In this document: piece after piece, positions 1 to 10,975 of the stretch
Layout: each line of letters begins with the position of its first letter
Position numbering within the stretch: position 1 is the stretch's first letter
From: Linnemannia hyalina
Taxonomy: Eukaryota; Mortierellomycota; Mortierellomycetes; Mortierellales; Mortierellaceae
NCBI GenBank assembly: GCA_019671135.1
Contig: JAHRHY010000007.1
Coordinates: 1,240,001 to 1,304,000, forward strand
Direction of reading: 5' to 3'
DNA: 64,000 nt
Position numbers and translations under genes: made by a program
The notes under the pieces: model-generated
Told to the model about the DNA's origin: nothing
What the model saw: only the letters and a program-made list of their open reading frames with translations
Database searches by the model: none

Positions 1-777
1 ACAGCAAGGCAAGCTCTTCTTTCATAAGGTAACCTTTGTCCCTGAATTGTTGCCACGAACTTCTATCCTTCGTCCCTCGCTCCCTTTCACAGTCCACAGA
101 AGATATCTCACAATGGTATTTTATCTGCCTTCCCTACCAACGACACTTTTTTACCCGTTCCCCTCGCTGGGAAAAAAAATACAAAAGCAAACACAAAAAA
201 AAACGAATGAATCCCAACCCAAACAAATCAAAAAAAAAAAAATGAACGATGAACGTGGATGGCCTGGGTACTCTTTTCCTTTCTTCGTGATTCGTTTCCG
301 TCAACCTCCGTCGTCTGGTTGGCTGGGAAGAAAGTAAAAAAAAGTATGAATTGGAAGAAGGAACGAACTCTGTGGCGAGCTTTGCCTTGCTTCTTGCCAT
401 GCCCTCATTTTTTCTTCCCTGTCTGCATACTACCTACCGGCTGGCCCCTGATTGACTGTTGTTGACCCCGGTTTTTTTTTTGTTTGTCACCTTGTCTCTT
501 GTGCACCCTGGTTATTCCACCCCCTCTTTTTCTCATCATTCAACTCCCTGTCGCTCGTACAGAGTAGAAGGAAGAGCGTAAAACACAAGGTATATCACTT
601 TTGCCGATTTGGGGGGGCTGTACCCAAGGAAAGATAAATAAGTCGAAATGCACGCACGCATCATCGCCAGACTACTACTAGCCTAACCCGGTCCTTCTTC
701 CCCCGTTTAAGAAAGTAGAAAGTAGAAACATAGGTGCGGTTTCGCTACTTCTTTTTCAGACGAGTCGAAAAGGGCTT
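1..777. other. Intergenic left edge, no gene seen
   Basis: The stretch before the stop codon of the Gemin2 gene is rich in A and T homopolymers and short out-of-phase reading frames. None shows splice sites joined in phase or a recognisable protein. It probably holds the 3' flank of the Gemin2 gene and part of the flank of a gene outside the window. Confidence 0.6.
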
Positions 778-2559
778 TTATTCGAGGTCTCCCTGTCCAA
801 AGAGCCTAGCTACGATGGTGATGACCATATTAACTGTTGCGAGCTTACTTCCAGAGTCGCTCTAGTAAGGAAAGAAGAAATAAACAAACATAAAGGTCGG
901 TTAGTACCCATCGCATCGCATCGCGCAAAAATAGAACCACAAAAATATAAAAAATGAGAAATGACGCGAGAAGTATTAAACAATCAAATCCACAACAACA
1001 ACAATAAGTATCAAAAGAAAGGGTAGGACTGGGTGGAGCAACCAGGGGGAAGGAAAGGGATAATAGAGAATCTCGTTTTCACAACGGCATAACTACAATG
1101 AGACAGGGGACAGAGAAAGAGAGCTCAACGATCGAAATTTGTCATATGTGACCTCCTTTTCGTATGGTTTCCCATCAAGAAAAACAAGACAAGGTTGGAC
1201 AAGGGTAAGCTCACAAAGACAGAAGACAGGGAACACGACATTCATTTATTCATACACACGACATGCAAGACAGAGCACATGGCAAGGAGAGGTGAAAAGA
1301 AGAGAAAAGAGCAAAAGGACTTACGTGGAAATGCGATCGGATCCGGGCACACTTTTTCGCAATGTTTCTGAGAACAGCCACCTGATCCGACTCCACAAGC
1401 ACATCCAGCTTCAGAAACACCGCATACAGCCACTTCTCCTATCCAAGGTATAACACACGAGCAACACGAGATAACAACACATGTTAGCGGGGACCCCTTC
1501 CATTTGGTTTAGTTTGGCCGTTTCCTTCTTTCCCTTTCTTCCCTTCCCTTCTTTCTTTCCGTTCTTTCCGTTCCTTTTGAGCATTCACCATCCTATGATG
1601 GTTTACCGTACCTCATGTTCTTGCAAGTCATCCTCGGCAAGCCAGCGGAGATGATATCTCAGCAACTGAATCAAATGACCCTGATCGAGACGGATCAGGA
1701 ACTGAGGTGAAGGCGACATCCACTCTTGCCGAATTGCTCCTGTCGATATTGGCGCTGGTCTCGTAGTTGCCGATGCCGGTGTTGCCACTGCTGCTGCTAT
1801 CGTTGTTGATGTGGCGGTTGCAGTGGTAGTAGTAGTGGTAATAGAGGAGGGAGTAAGGGGGGCTGCAATCTCGGTCACTACTGCTGTCGTAGTTGACGCG
1901 ATGTGAGAGACTGGGGCGCTGAGCGATGGCGTGGGTCCATAAAGCAACGTGCGCCACTTTTGCTCATCGTGCATCTTTGGTAAGACCACTTTGCAAGCGG
2001 TAGCAGCAACAGGCTTGGAGTAAGTGGAGGACGGTGGCTGAGTTCTGTCCAACTCGGGTATATTGTCGTGCTCGTTCTCACTCGCTTCTTGTTCACTGCC
2101 CTTGTCCTGCTTTGACCTTGCACCACCACCTGCTTCTTCTCCTCCTCGCTTGGCTTGTCGCTCTTGAGACTGTTTGTACCGTTTGAGGCTCGCTCTGGCC
2201 ACATTGAAATCCTTCATGAACTGATCCTTCCACTCGAGCGTAGGAGCGCACCCTTCAGGTGCAGGGAGACAGGACTGCCAGTCGGTTCTGTATTTCCGAG
2301 ACGTGTTCTTGGCGGCAAGGTGTTTTTGCGTCCCTGCACCTGAGGCCACGACCACCGCGGGGCATTTCCGTGCCTGGGCTCTAAAATAAGGCGTTCAAAA
2401 AAAAGTGAGGGTGAGTCGTATGGTCGAAGTCTGTCATTGTTCGGCTGTTGAAGTGAATGTTCCTGCATTTAAGGATTGGGAGAGGGGGAGGGTTCGAATG
2501 AGGACTTACTTGACCATGCGCAAGTACTCCTCCCCTGAACTGGGCAGCATGTTGTCCAT
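778..2559 (-). CDS. Gemin2 (SMN-complex snRNP assembly factor)
   Basis: Gemin2 (yeast Brr1) binds the Sm ring during cytoplasmic assembly of spliceosomal snRNPs, together with SMN. Four exons join in phase on the minus strand: 2559-2510, 2380-1612, 1438-1325 and 861-778, giving 338 aa. The start is the ATG at 2559, followed by MDNMLPSSGEEYLRMVK. Family landmarks are the EEYL..V..A..CP.VVVA segment near residues 10-30, the LPAPEGCAPTLEWKDQF block, the helix with a W(L/F).EDDL-like motif, the EKWLYAVFLKL exon, and a C-terminal ITIVARLFGQGDLE that matches the family's last helix. Between the PAPEG block and the C-terminal helices lies an insert of about 90 residues rich in Ser, Thr and Ala, of low complexity and probably disordered. 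The gene diverges from Utp11 over 250 bp. Identification is from memory of human Gemin2. Confidence 0.88.
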
Positions 2560-2809
2560 AGTGGCGGGTGGGGCGTGTGCTGTGAGCTGATGTAGAAGTG
2601 GTGGTAATAGTCAAGTCAGTCCATGTCCTTGCCCCTCCTCACTCTCATTCAGGCGAAGTAGTTCGTTGCCCACTTGCAAGACCCTTAATCACTGTAAAAG
2701 ACCGTCACTGTTGTTGTAGGTATTTTTTCTTTTTTTTGAAGAGTACGCATCATTCGAGGTTCATCCATCAACCAACCTACAACCAACAACCAGCAAGCAA
2801 CAACCAACA
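2560..2809. promoter_or_regulatory. Shared divergent promoter, Gemin2 / Utp11
   Basis: Only 250 bp separate the start codons of two divergent genes that both serve RNA-protein particle assembly. The 50 bp before the Utp11 ATG is rich in CAAC-type repeats. That is typical of a fungal 5' leader and leaves an A at -3. No specific transcription factor site is claimed. Confidence 0.5.
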
Positions 2810-3756
2810 ATGTCATCCCTTCGCAACGCCGTCCACCGGCGCAACCACAAGGAGCGCTCACAGCCCCTCGCCCGCCAAAAGTTCGGTCTCCTCGAAAAGA
2901 AGAAGGACTATGTTGCTCGTGCACGCGACTACCACTCCAAACAGGACCGTCTCAAGGCCATGCGTGAGAAGGCCGCCTTCCGCAACCCTGACGAGTTCTA
3001 CTTCAAGATGATCAACTCCAAGACCAAGGGCGGTGTTCATTTGACGGAGAGGAACGATAAGTTCTCACAGGATTTCCTCAAGTTGCTGAATACCCAGGAC
3101 CTCAACTATGTCACCCAGCAGCGCGATATTGGGAAGAGGCGGATTGACAGGATGCAGCAGGGGTTGGTCCTTTTGGATGATGATGTCCATGATGAGTTTG
3201 CAGAGGAAGAGGATGAGGATATGTTTGGTAGCGGACTCGGGAGCAGTTCGAAGGCTGCTGTCAAGCCCAAGAACCACATCGTCTTTGTCGATACCGAGGA
3301 CGAAGGTAATATTACATCTTTGGGCTGGAAATGGCCTGTATTGCATTGAACATAGAGCCTCCCTGGCTACGATTTACGTATTTCTTGCTAACCTGTTTAC
3401 TCTCCTCTTTTTGAACAATCTTGACCCTTGTAGTGAAAACATTCGACGCAGCAAAACACTTTGACACAGCACCAGAACTAGTCCACCGGAAATTCAACCG
3501 TCCCCGGACCTCGCAGCTCAAGAAGGACACTGTCGTTGCTCATCTGGAAAAGGCCGAGATCAAGGCAGCGACCAAGGAGCGTGAACGCGCATTGACGGAA
3601 TTGGCCTCGAGAATGGAACGTGAGGAGACGATGGCCAAGTTGGAAAGTGAGATGAAGCTTCGCAAGAACTTGATGCTCAAGGGTCGCAAGAAGAAGATTG
3701 GTGTCGATAAGGATGGACTTGCTAAATACAAGTGGAAGGCTGATCGCAAGAAGTAG
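2810..3756 (+). CDS. Utp11, U3 snoRNP / SSU processome subunit
   Basis: Utp11 is a nucleolar component of the small-subunit processome needed for early 18S pre-rRNA cleavages. Two exons, 2810-3305 and 3434-3756, join in phase (GAAG|TG) to give 272 aa, close to the family's usual 250 or so. The N-terminus is the family signature: SSLRNAVHRRNHKERSQP, then LEKKKDY..RA..Y..K...L, and the FYFKMINSKTKGGVH block. An acidic patch (EEEDEDMF) sits near residue 135. The C-terminal half is a basic helical region ending in KYKWKADRKK. The short intron has a GTAATA donor. The protein is almost entirely charged and helical, as expected for this scaffold-like factor. Confidence 0.95.
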
Positions 3757-4143
3757 AGGACCAATCTGGGTGGACCTCAAGGTGGAGAGATAAAAGCGAC
3801 GAGCGAAGCAGGATCAGGTACAGGAATCAGGTGCAGGAACAAGACGTTCTTTTCAGCCTTTTTTCCGGCTTCTCGACTTGTCAACTTTCTTTTCTACCTT
3901 TCGGCTCGTGATCGAATTACGCAACTCCTTCGGCTTCTTTATCCTCCGACCCTTTCCCTTCACTCCTACCTTCCTTTCCCTCTTCTACCTCAGCTCATAG
4001 AAGCGCATTCGTCATAATTGTACATTAGATAAAAAATAACCAGCATTCAACAACAATACGGCGACGGAAGAATTGGCTGAACAGTAGTTGTTTTATTGTC
4101 ATATAATGCAATCGGGGCAAGTAAGTCTAGATGAGTAGTTTCT
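3757..4143. other. Convergent intergenic region
   Basis: This 387 bp lies between the 3' ends of Utp11 (+) and the epoxide hydrolase (-). It is T-rich, then A-rich near 4026 (TAGATAAAAAATAACC), suitable for polyadenylation of both transcripts. I see no gene. Confidence 0.5.
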
Positions 4144-5842
4144 TCAGATCTTGAAGCCGTAGCGCTTGGCGGTGAAGGCATCCAGGACCTGCTCCTTCGT
4201 AAAGTACTCCGTCACCTCCTTCTCGTACTCGACAGGCCTCTCGAACGCCGCAAAGTGGCCTCCCTTGTGGAACTCGTGCCACGAGATAATGTTCATGTAA
4301 TCACTATTTTCAGGAAGAGTTTTCAAGATGCATCATGTCAGTCTCTGGTCATTCTCGTTTCAAGCAGATACATTTTTCACGGTTCACAAATGAGACAGAC
4401 ACTTACTCGGCCCAGGCTTTGGGAACCATGAAGAGCTCCTTGTTCCAAACACCAACACCGACCGGGACACTCGCAGGAACAGGACGACGAAGCATCCACT
4501 GCACATCCTTGTTATGATACGTCTCATAGTATATCCTCGTCGACGATGTAATCGTCTCTGTCGAATGATAGATCATAATCTGCGTCAGCAGCTCTGTCTT
4601 CGAGAATGGCCATGTCTCGGGCTGGGTAGGGTCCAGATCCGCCCAACCGAGATACTTCTCCGTCAACCACGACAACAGGCCGACAGGAGAATCCTGCAAG
4701 GCATGACCCAACGTCTGGGGTTTGGTCGACTGTAAGAAGAAGTAAGCGCCTTCTTCAGCAGCATAGAGTTTCAACCCTGCGATGGAAGCCTGTTCGCGTG
4801 GGTTGTTCTTGTAGACGACCGAGGGGAGGGCGAAGCCGGTGATGGCTTTGACGAATTGGAAAGGGCTTGACCAAGGGCGTGGTGGGAGGCAGGGCAGCAT
4901 GTTGATATGGATGGCGAGACAGTTGTCAGGGTAGAGGGTTGCGATAGTTCGTGAGATGATGGCGCCCCAGTCTCCGCCTTGGGCCAGGTAGTACTTGTAC
5001 CCGAGGTGCTGCATCAGCTCGTGCAACGTCTTGGCCATAGCCTTTGTTCCGAATTTCTTCTCTGTCGGGGCTAAAATGGACATTGCAAAGAAGCTGTTAG
5101 ATATCTCATTACAAAAGCAACTTCAACGACATTGTCTCTCTAAACAATACCATGGTTAATTACCTTGAGACCATCCAAAGCCAGGCAGGGAAGGGACAAT
5201 GATCTGGAACCGGCCCCGCTTCTTTAACAACTGAATCGCCTTCCCAAACTCATACCAAGTCCCAGGCCACCCATGGATCAACAACAACGGCATCATAATT
5301 TGCCCCTGCTCATTCACCATTGTCTTACCCGCCCACGGCCCCTCCTCCCCAGTCTCCTGTCCCGTAACGGGATCCTTGACTTTTTCGGTCCAAGGATCAT
5401 GTCGGACATAATGAATATCCAACCCATTGATCCGACAAGTCCAATGGTCATAATCCTGGTTGAGGTGGTTCAGCTCCTTTTCCCAATCATAGTTGTGCAA
5501 CCACTCCTGGGTCAACGACTTCAACAGACCCGTCTCGGTTCCATAACTCCATCCGGCGGCTTCGATCTGGTCCGGGAAGGTTGCTTGAGAGAGGCGCGTC
5601 CGGAGGGTCGGTAGGAGGTCGGTTCGTCGAGCCGAGAGCTTCATACGACGCGGGATCGTTGGGTCGTCCTTCTCCTCCACGACCGACTTTTCGTCAAGGA
5701 TTTGTTCCTGGTGGCTGTGGGTGTGGTGGTGTTCTTGGTGGAAGGAAGAGGAGGTAGAGGTGGAGAAGGATGTCTGGGAGGTGGTCTTTTCGTGGACAGA
5801 GACGAAACTGTCTTCAAGCGAGCTGGTTGGTTGAGCCGACAT
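4144..5842 (-). CDS. Epoxide hydrolase, EHN-domain (EPHX1-like) alpha/beta hydrolase
   Basis: Hydrolyses epoxides to diols through a covalent ester intermediate. Three exons, 5842-5164, 5070-4407 and 4303-4144, join in phase to 500 aa. The ATG at 5842 (MSAQPTSS) is chosen because the open frame further upstream has only a TTG. Residues 1-70 are Ser/His/Glu-rich and probably disordered. The EHN domain follows, then the oxyanion motif HGWPGTW. The predicted nucleophile is Asp260 in GGDWGA, the acid Glu438 in KELFMVP and the base His464 in KGGHFAAFE, so the charge-relay triad of the family is complete. Unlike mammalian EPHX1, no N-terminal membrane anchor is visible. The natural substrate is unknown; fatty acid epoxides are possible given the elongase next door, but that is only a guess. 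Confidence 0.9.
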
Positions 5843-6639
5843 GATGGCGTTCAATGGTATGCGGGGAATAAAAAGAAGTAATGGATGCTGAGTGGGAACC
5901 GGTGGAATAAAGTAGACGATGTTTCAAAAGACAACTGTCTAGAAGAGTGATGTAGCGATGGACAGAGTCTTTTGAGTTGAGATGGGCAATGGGATGAAAG
6001 AGGAAAGAAGAGAAACTCATCCACTCTCAGGCTCTTTGCCTTTTTATCCTCAAGGCTCGGCTGGCTCAGCTACCCAGGTGTGCACGAGCGGGCAAGCAAC
6101 GGCACAATTGACACTGTTGACACTTTGTGGAGAGCACCGTGCGCTCGACAATTGTCAGACTCAGCTGGACCCTTTCTTCCTCTTCCTTGTCCTCCATTCT
6201 TGCGAGCAAGAAAGACGCGAACTCTTCTTCTTTAAGCAAACTAAACATAATGCGGAGCAAGAGATATGTTTGCACAGGTGTTTATCCTAAGACGAACATG
6301 GTATCTGTAGAAGTGGGAAAAGGCGGTCTATGGACTAACAAACTATCAAAAACAATACAACAAAAACAAAGATGGATAAACAAGAACAATGAGAGGAGAG
6401 GCGGAAAGAAATGGTTGACGGATGGATAATGATGCCGTGTAGATAGATGTATTGCGAATATTACAAGAGAACAAAGAAAAAGGATGAAGGGTTTACATAG
6501 ACAAGGAGCATGGACTGTAGTCCAGTGCTCCAATGGGTTGGTAGGTTGTTTCTGAAAGAACGACGGATGAATCAAAGGGTGATTGCCCTCTTACTCCATG
6601 CTCAATCCTTGCAGAAAAAAGAGAGAAATGCACGATGGT
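5843..6639. other. Intergenic, epoxide hydrolase upstream / elongase downstream
   Basis: About 800 bp that should contain the promoter of the epoxide hydrolase and the 3' UTR of the elongase, both on the minus strand. Short frames on both strands (for example around 5982-6290) lack splice logic or similarity I can name. No gene is called. Confidence 0.5.
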
Positions 6640-8503
6640 TTAGATGTGCTTGCTCTTCTTCTTGTCGGCCTTGGGGGTCTTGGGGGTGACGTTGGATCCA
6701 CGCTCCTTGGCAGCCTTGGCCTTGGCGTTGTAGGTAAGGCGGTAGAAGTTGATGAAGAGCAAGAGGTAGCTGGAGAGGAGACCGCAGCCAAAGAGAGCAG
6801 CACCCTCGGTACCGGCGCACTTGCCGACGTTGGGGAGGTGAGGCCAGTAGGTGGAGGCAAAGTAGGTATAGGAGCAGAAGTAGATGAATCCGAGGTCGAG
6901 GACGAACTGGACGATCTGGAGGGTAGTCAAGTACTGCTTCCACCAGATGCGAACGCCGGCAGCAGAGCGCATGTAGTAGTAGTACATCAAGACGTGAACG
7001 GTCAAGTTGAGGGTGATGGGGACCCAGGAGACGGAGGTGTAGCCACCGAGCTGGACGAAGCAGAGGATCATGGTCATCGAGTGGTGGAAGTAGTGCAAGA
7101 ACTCTATAAGGACGTAACAATTGAAAATGGTGTTTGTTAGTTACGTGATACTCCACACAGCGATATAAAAACGTGTTGTCCAAACCGTGGCCATGATGGC
7201 GATTCTTCAGAGGAAGACCGCGCACAAACAGCAGGTGCGGGACTGTTGTATCCATCACAGCTCATGCCATTCTTTTAAATCGGCATATGAAAAAATTGGA
7301 AGATAACGAAACATAAAAAATGAGGTGGGAAAATGATGGAAAGGGAAAAGGACGACTCTTGTTTTTGTCCCGCGCCGCCGTTGCTTGCTCTGCTGTAAAA
7401 AAAAGTCCGTACAGTACGATGACCGCATCCTGTGTTTCTGTCTCTTTTTTTTTCACTGACGTGTCAAACAACAAGACAACGATACATTAAAGGAACAGTC
7501 AAGAATCCCGTTTTCGGTTCGCATGAGCCAGGGGGTGAAGATGAAGGTGGGGGGGGGGGACGGCCATTTCTTGTTACTGTAATGTTTTGTTGTTGAGTCG
7601 CACTCTGTTGTTGGATCCGTCGTGTCGTGGAAAACGATTAATGAAAAAATGGCAATAAAGGGGGAACCGGAGTACGTCCCCTTGTCGTGTCGTGTCTTGT
7701 TGAGTGCTCTGTTGAGTTGTCGACACGGGATTGTTGTTGTTACTGTTGTTGTTGGGTTCATCGTTTCTTTCTCCCTTTTTCTGTTTGTTGGGCGTGCAAT
7801 ATAAAAATAAAAAAGCACAGACAGGCAATGGACGACTATAGCATAAAAAGAAAAGCATGGCGACACAAAGAAAACTATAACAAAAAAAACAACATAATCG
7901 TTCTCTCTTGATCTTCCTATTTGTTTTTTTCAATTGATCCTGCCTCGCCATATTCTTTTCCCTTGTAGTTGGTCCGATGTGGGGTCCTGCAATGTAGATA
8001 ATAAAACAAGGAGGATAATAACACGTACCAAGAGGCTTCTTCTTAAGGACCAAGAAGACGGTGTCGGCCAACTCCCAGTACTTGACGAGGTAGTTAAGGT
8101 AGTAGAGGAGCTCGAGACGCTGGGTCCAGGCACCCTGGTGGCAGATGGCGTAGAAAAGACCGTGGCGGGCGAGGATGGGGACGAGGTTCTCGATGAAGAG
8201 GAGGAGGAGGGCACCGGAGGCGATGGTCAGGAGGAAGTTGTGGAGGATGAAGAAGGGCTTCAGCTTGAAGGCCTCCTGGGACTTCATGATCTGGCGACCG
8301 CCAAAGATGACGATAAAGTAGGTGACGGTCCACATGGCGACCTCGTACTGGGTCGACAGGGGCGTGACACCCTCCTGGAAGACGAACGAGTCGATGGACT
8401 TGCCGGTGACGAGTTCGTAGCCCTTGCTGAAGTAGTTGTCGAGCTTGATGCCGAAGGGCTGATCAATGCTGAAGTTGACCTGATCCAAGAATGCGGCGGC
8501 CAT
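6640..8503 (-). CDS. Very-long-chain fatty acid elongase, ELO family (MAELO-like)
   Basis: ELO proteins are ER membrane condensing enzymes (3-ketoacyl-CoA synthases) that add two carbons from malonyl-CoA to an acyl-CoA. Two exons, 8503-8029 and 7103-6640, join in phase (CTTG|AG) to 312 aa. Diagnostic motifs are LKKKPLEFLHYFHH, with the histidine box HYFHH near residues 162-166, then NLTVHVLMYYYY and the TTLQIVQF block. There are several hydrophobic membrane segments, and the C-terminal tail ends in the basic ER-retrieval-like KKKSKHI. From memory the protein is nearly collinear with M. alpina MAELO (about 318 aa), which acts on saturated and monounsaturated substrates. The two exons are separated by a 925 bp intron, the longest I can place in this window. 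Confidence 0.95.
7104..8028 (-). other. Unusually long elongase intron
   Basis: This intron splits the codon for Glu just before the FLHYFHH histidine box, with donor G|GTACGTG and acceptor TTATAG|AG. At 925 bp it is several times longer than most other introns here, many of which are about 90-160 bp. It contains an 11-base G run near 7549-7559 and T/A-rich DNA. No open frame inside it looks coding. Confidence 0.75.
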
Positions 8504-10002
8504 GGCGGTGTCTTGCGAGATGAGGAATGGGAGATGAGAGAGAGGGTGGAAGGGATGAGGAAGAGAAGAAAGGAAGAGAGAAAAGAAAGGAAAAGAGATG
8601 AGCGGGTTTTATGAAGTGAAAAGGAGGCTGTTCGGACTGTAGAAAAGCCGTCGCCGCACAAATGTTGGAAGTTGGCTCAGCAGTTGAACAAAAGAAAATG
8701 TACTTTCAGAGCAGGGACAGACACGACATAGCAACCATGAACAAACATAAACGACAGCCTGTCTGCCTTCTATCAATCGAATGGCGACAACAGCACACAA
8801 AACGAAAGGTAGACAAACAGGAGTGCCAGCAATAGAAAACACAAGTGGTAACTGTACAGTACTAGTCGACACAGGTCTACAAAAGAAACCAATCGATATC
8901 CTTTTACTTTCTCTCTTTCCTTGACCTTTAGGGTTTCCCGTTGAATGGAGGGAGAGGGGACGGCAGCTTCTTTTTCCGAAGCAGGCGTCCAAGAGAGGGA
9001 AATAAAAATCTAAAAATGAAGTTCCAGGCTGGGGAAATAAAGAGCAGCCGCGCTCTATCATACGACATCTTGTTTTTGCCTGTTGCTCTCTGCTCCCTTT
9101 TGTCATCATTGTCATTGCGAAAAACAATAATATGAAAACCCTGTTCCTAGCCTACTGCAACCAACAGCAGTATAATCATCATCATTCATTGTGCAAAGGA
9201 TTGTCCACCAGCAAGGATGGTTGTCGATCGCACCCCTTCTGGGTCAATTGCTCCCTTGGTTGTTGCTCAATTGCTCCTTTTTTCTTTTTCATCCTGTTTA
9301 CCACCTTCTCACATATGTTTCCCATTCTCCATAACTCTCGATTGAGATGCCAACTATTTTGATGTCCCGCCAGTACTTTCCTTTCGCCTTCAACCCAGAT
9401 ATTTCCCTTTCCTCTCAACCAGAAACATGAGAAAGCCCTTATTTCCGATCCAGGCACATTCTCGATATTTCACGTGCGTGCAAAAACAGAGTGCTAATTC
9501 TTTCATTTTCAGCCCCAGTTCTAAACCTCCTATCATGCGCAATGACCGCCACATTTTTTTTTGTTGCGTAGTTCCAAGAGGGGACTGGCAAGTGTGGAGT
9601 AGGAGAAGAGGACAGATACCCACCCCAACAACATTCCCTCCTCCAGCTTGTACAGCTAGGATTATCTTGCGCGTCGATTATGCCTGTCGCCATTCAAAAC
9701 GCACACACGAACTTGAAGGCTGACCGTCCGTTGTCCATTAGCACAGACGTTCATTCCCGTGGAGAATAACCCCTGCGATCACCAATTATACCTTCACGTG
9801 AAATCGTTGGACCTCCCTTAGCTTAGATGCAACGTGGAGGCATCTTTGCACTGAAAAAAAAAACGTGGAGGATGTCATATCCGATGCTGTTCGCGTCTAC
9901 CAATCGATGGTGCGAATAGATAACGATGGAAAAGAAAACATAGGTATATTAGGTGGATGAAGGAGTTGAAAAGAATACGCGCGCTTGTTGATTGGTCTTT
10001 GT
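8504..10002. other. Intergenic 1.5 kb, elongase promoter side
   Basis: The first 110 bp above the elongase start are almost pure purine on the plus strand, that is, a pyrimidine tract on the coding strand. The rest holds scattered short frames on both strands (9130-9720) without a supported gene structure. I see nothing further. Confidence 0.5.
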
Positions 10003-10975
10003 CTACTCTTCCTTGACAGAAAGAGGCTCCTCAACAGCCGCCTCCAAGGCGGCAAGGAACTCCTTGTAAGGTCCCCCTACATAGGTCACCACTCCGTCGA
10101 CAATGACAATCACACAAGGGATGGCCTTGTACTCTGACACCTTGTAAACGGCTAAATTAACGAAAGAAAAGTAAAGATAGTTGTCGTTTGATATTAGTGC
10201 CCGCAGTTCAAACACAGCCTTTTGGCAGAAGAAAAGTGACAACCCTAATTTTCATTCACTAACTCTCCGTTTTAATCAATACTTACTCTCGCAGGCGTGT
10301 CCTTCGTCGCTGTCGACGTAAATGGTATAACGGAACTCCTTCTTGTGCTCTTCAAGGAATGAAGTCACGACCGAGATATCCTTGTCCATAGGTCTGAACA
10401 TGCTCTCGTTGTTCACTCCAACGATCGCAATACGACCAGCGTATTTCTCGGACAACTCTGACAGTTCAGGGCCTGCGCGTACGCAAGGTCCACACCTGAA
10501 TGGCAAAGATGAATGTTGCATAGGATGAGTACGCTGAGAAAAAGAAGCAAGAGACTCAATCTATTCTTTGATAGAACAACGAGACGTACCAGGTGGCCCA
10601 AAAGTCAAGGACGACAACACGTTCCTTGCCACTAAACTCGGGTCCATTAACATGTTTCAAAGGCGCAATGACAGCAGCAGGATCGACCTTGGTTCCAATA
10701 TAAGGGCTCTTCCATCCAGCACGGAAGCAAGCAGGCGGACCCGCCTTGAGACGATCGCGGATGGACTCGTACGAGGTAATTCTGAACTTTTTGAGGATCT
10801 CAAAGGGATCTTCAATGCCGATTTCCTTGACTTTGAGCTTGAAGGACTCGACAGCGGCCCAGTAGGTGTCTTCTTCCCAGGCGTCCTCGTATTTATCATC
10901 AAAGGGGTCGCTCAAGATGTCGCTGTAGGCGTTCTTGAGGAGCTCTTCAGGACTATTGGGGTCTGCGACTGGCAT
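10003..10975 (-). CDS. Thioredoxin-like protein, copy 1 (TlpA/Trx-type domain)
   Basis: Three exons, 10975-10590, 10495-10287 and 10151-10003, join in phase to 247 aa. Residues 1-120 form an N-terminal region I do not recognise (DPFDDKYEDAWEED, then GPPACFRAGWKS). It precedes a thioredoxin fold: strand VVVLDFWATW, redox motif WCGPC near residues 128-132, GRIAIVGVNNES, and the cis-proline segment AIPCVIVIVDG. The extra residues between the redox motif and the cis-Pro resemble TlpA/peroxiredoxin-like folds more than classical thioredoxin. The role is presumably thiol-disulfide exchange; partner and compartment are unknown. No signal peptide or membrane segment is visible. Intron 1 interrupts the Trp codon of WCGPC exactly, as in the two paralogs that follow. 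Confidence 0.88.

Noticed and set aside
4144..8503. Lipid or oxylipin biosynthetic gene cluster
   Set aside because: Only two lipid genes are adjacent and the surrounding genes are housekeeping; co-location alone is not enough.
7934..8614. 226-codon plus-strand acidic frame
   Set aside because: Antisense to elongase exon 1; the Glu/Asp-rich product is a shadow of codon use.
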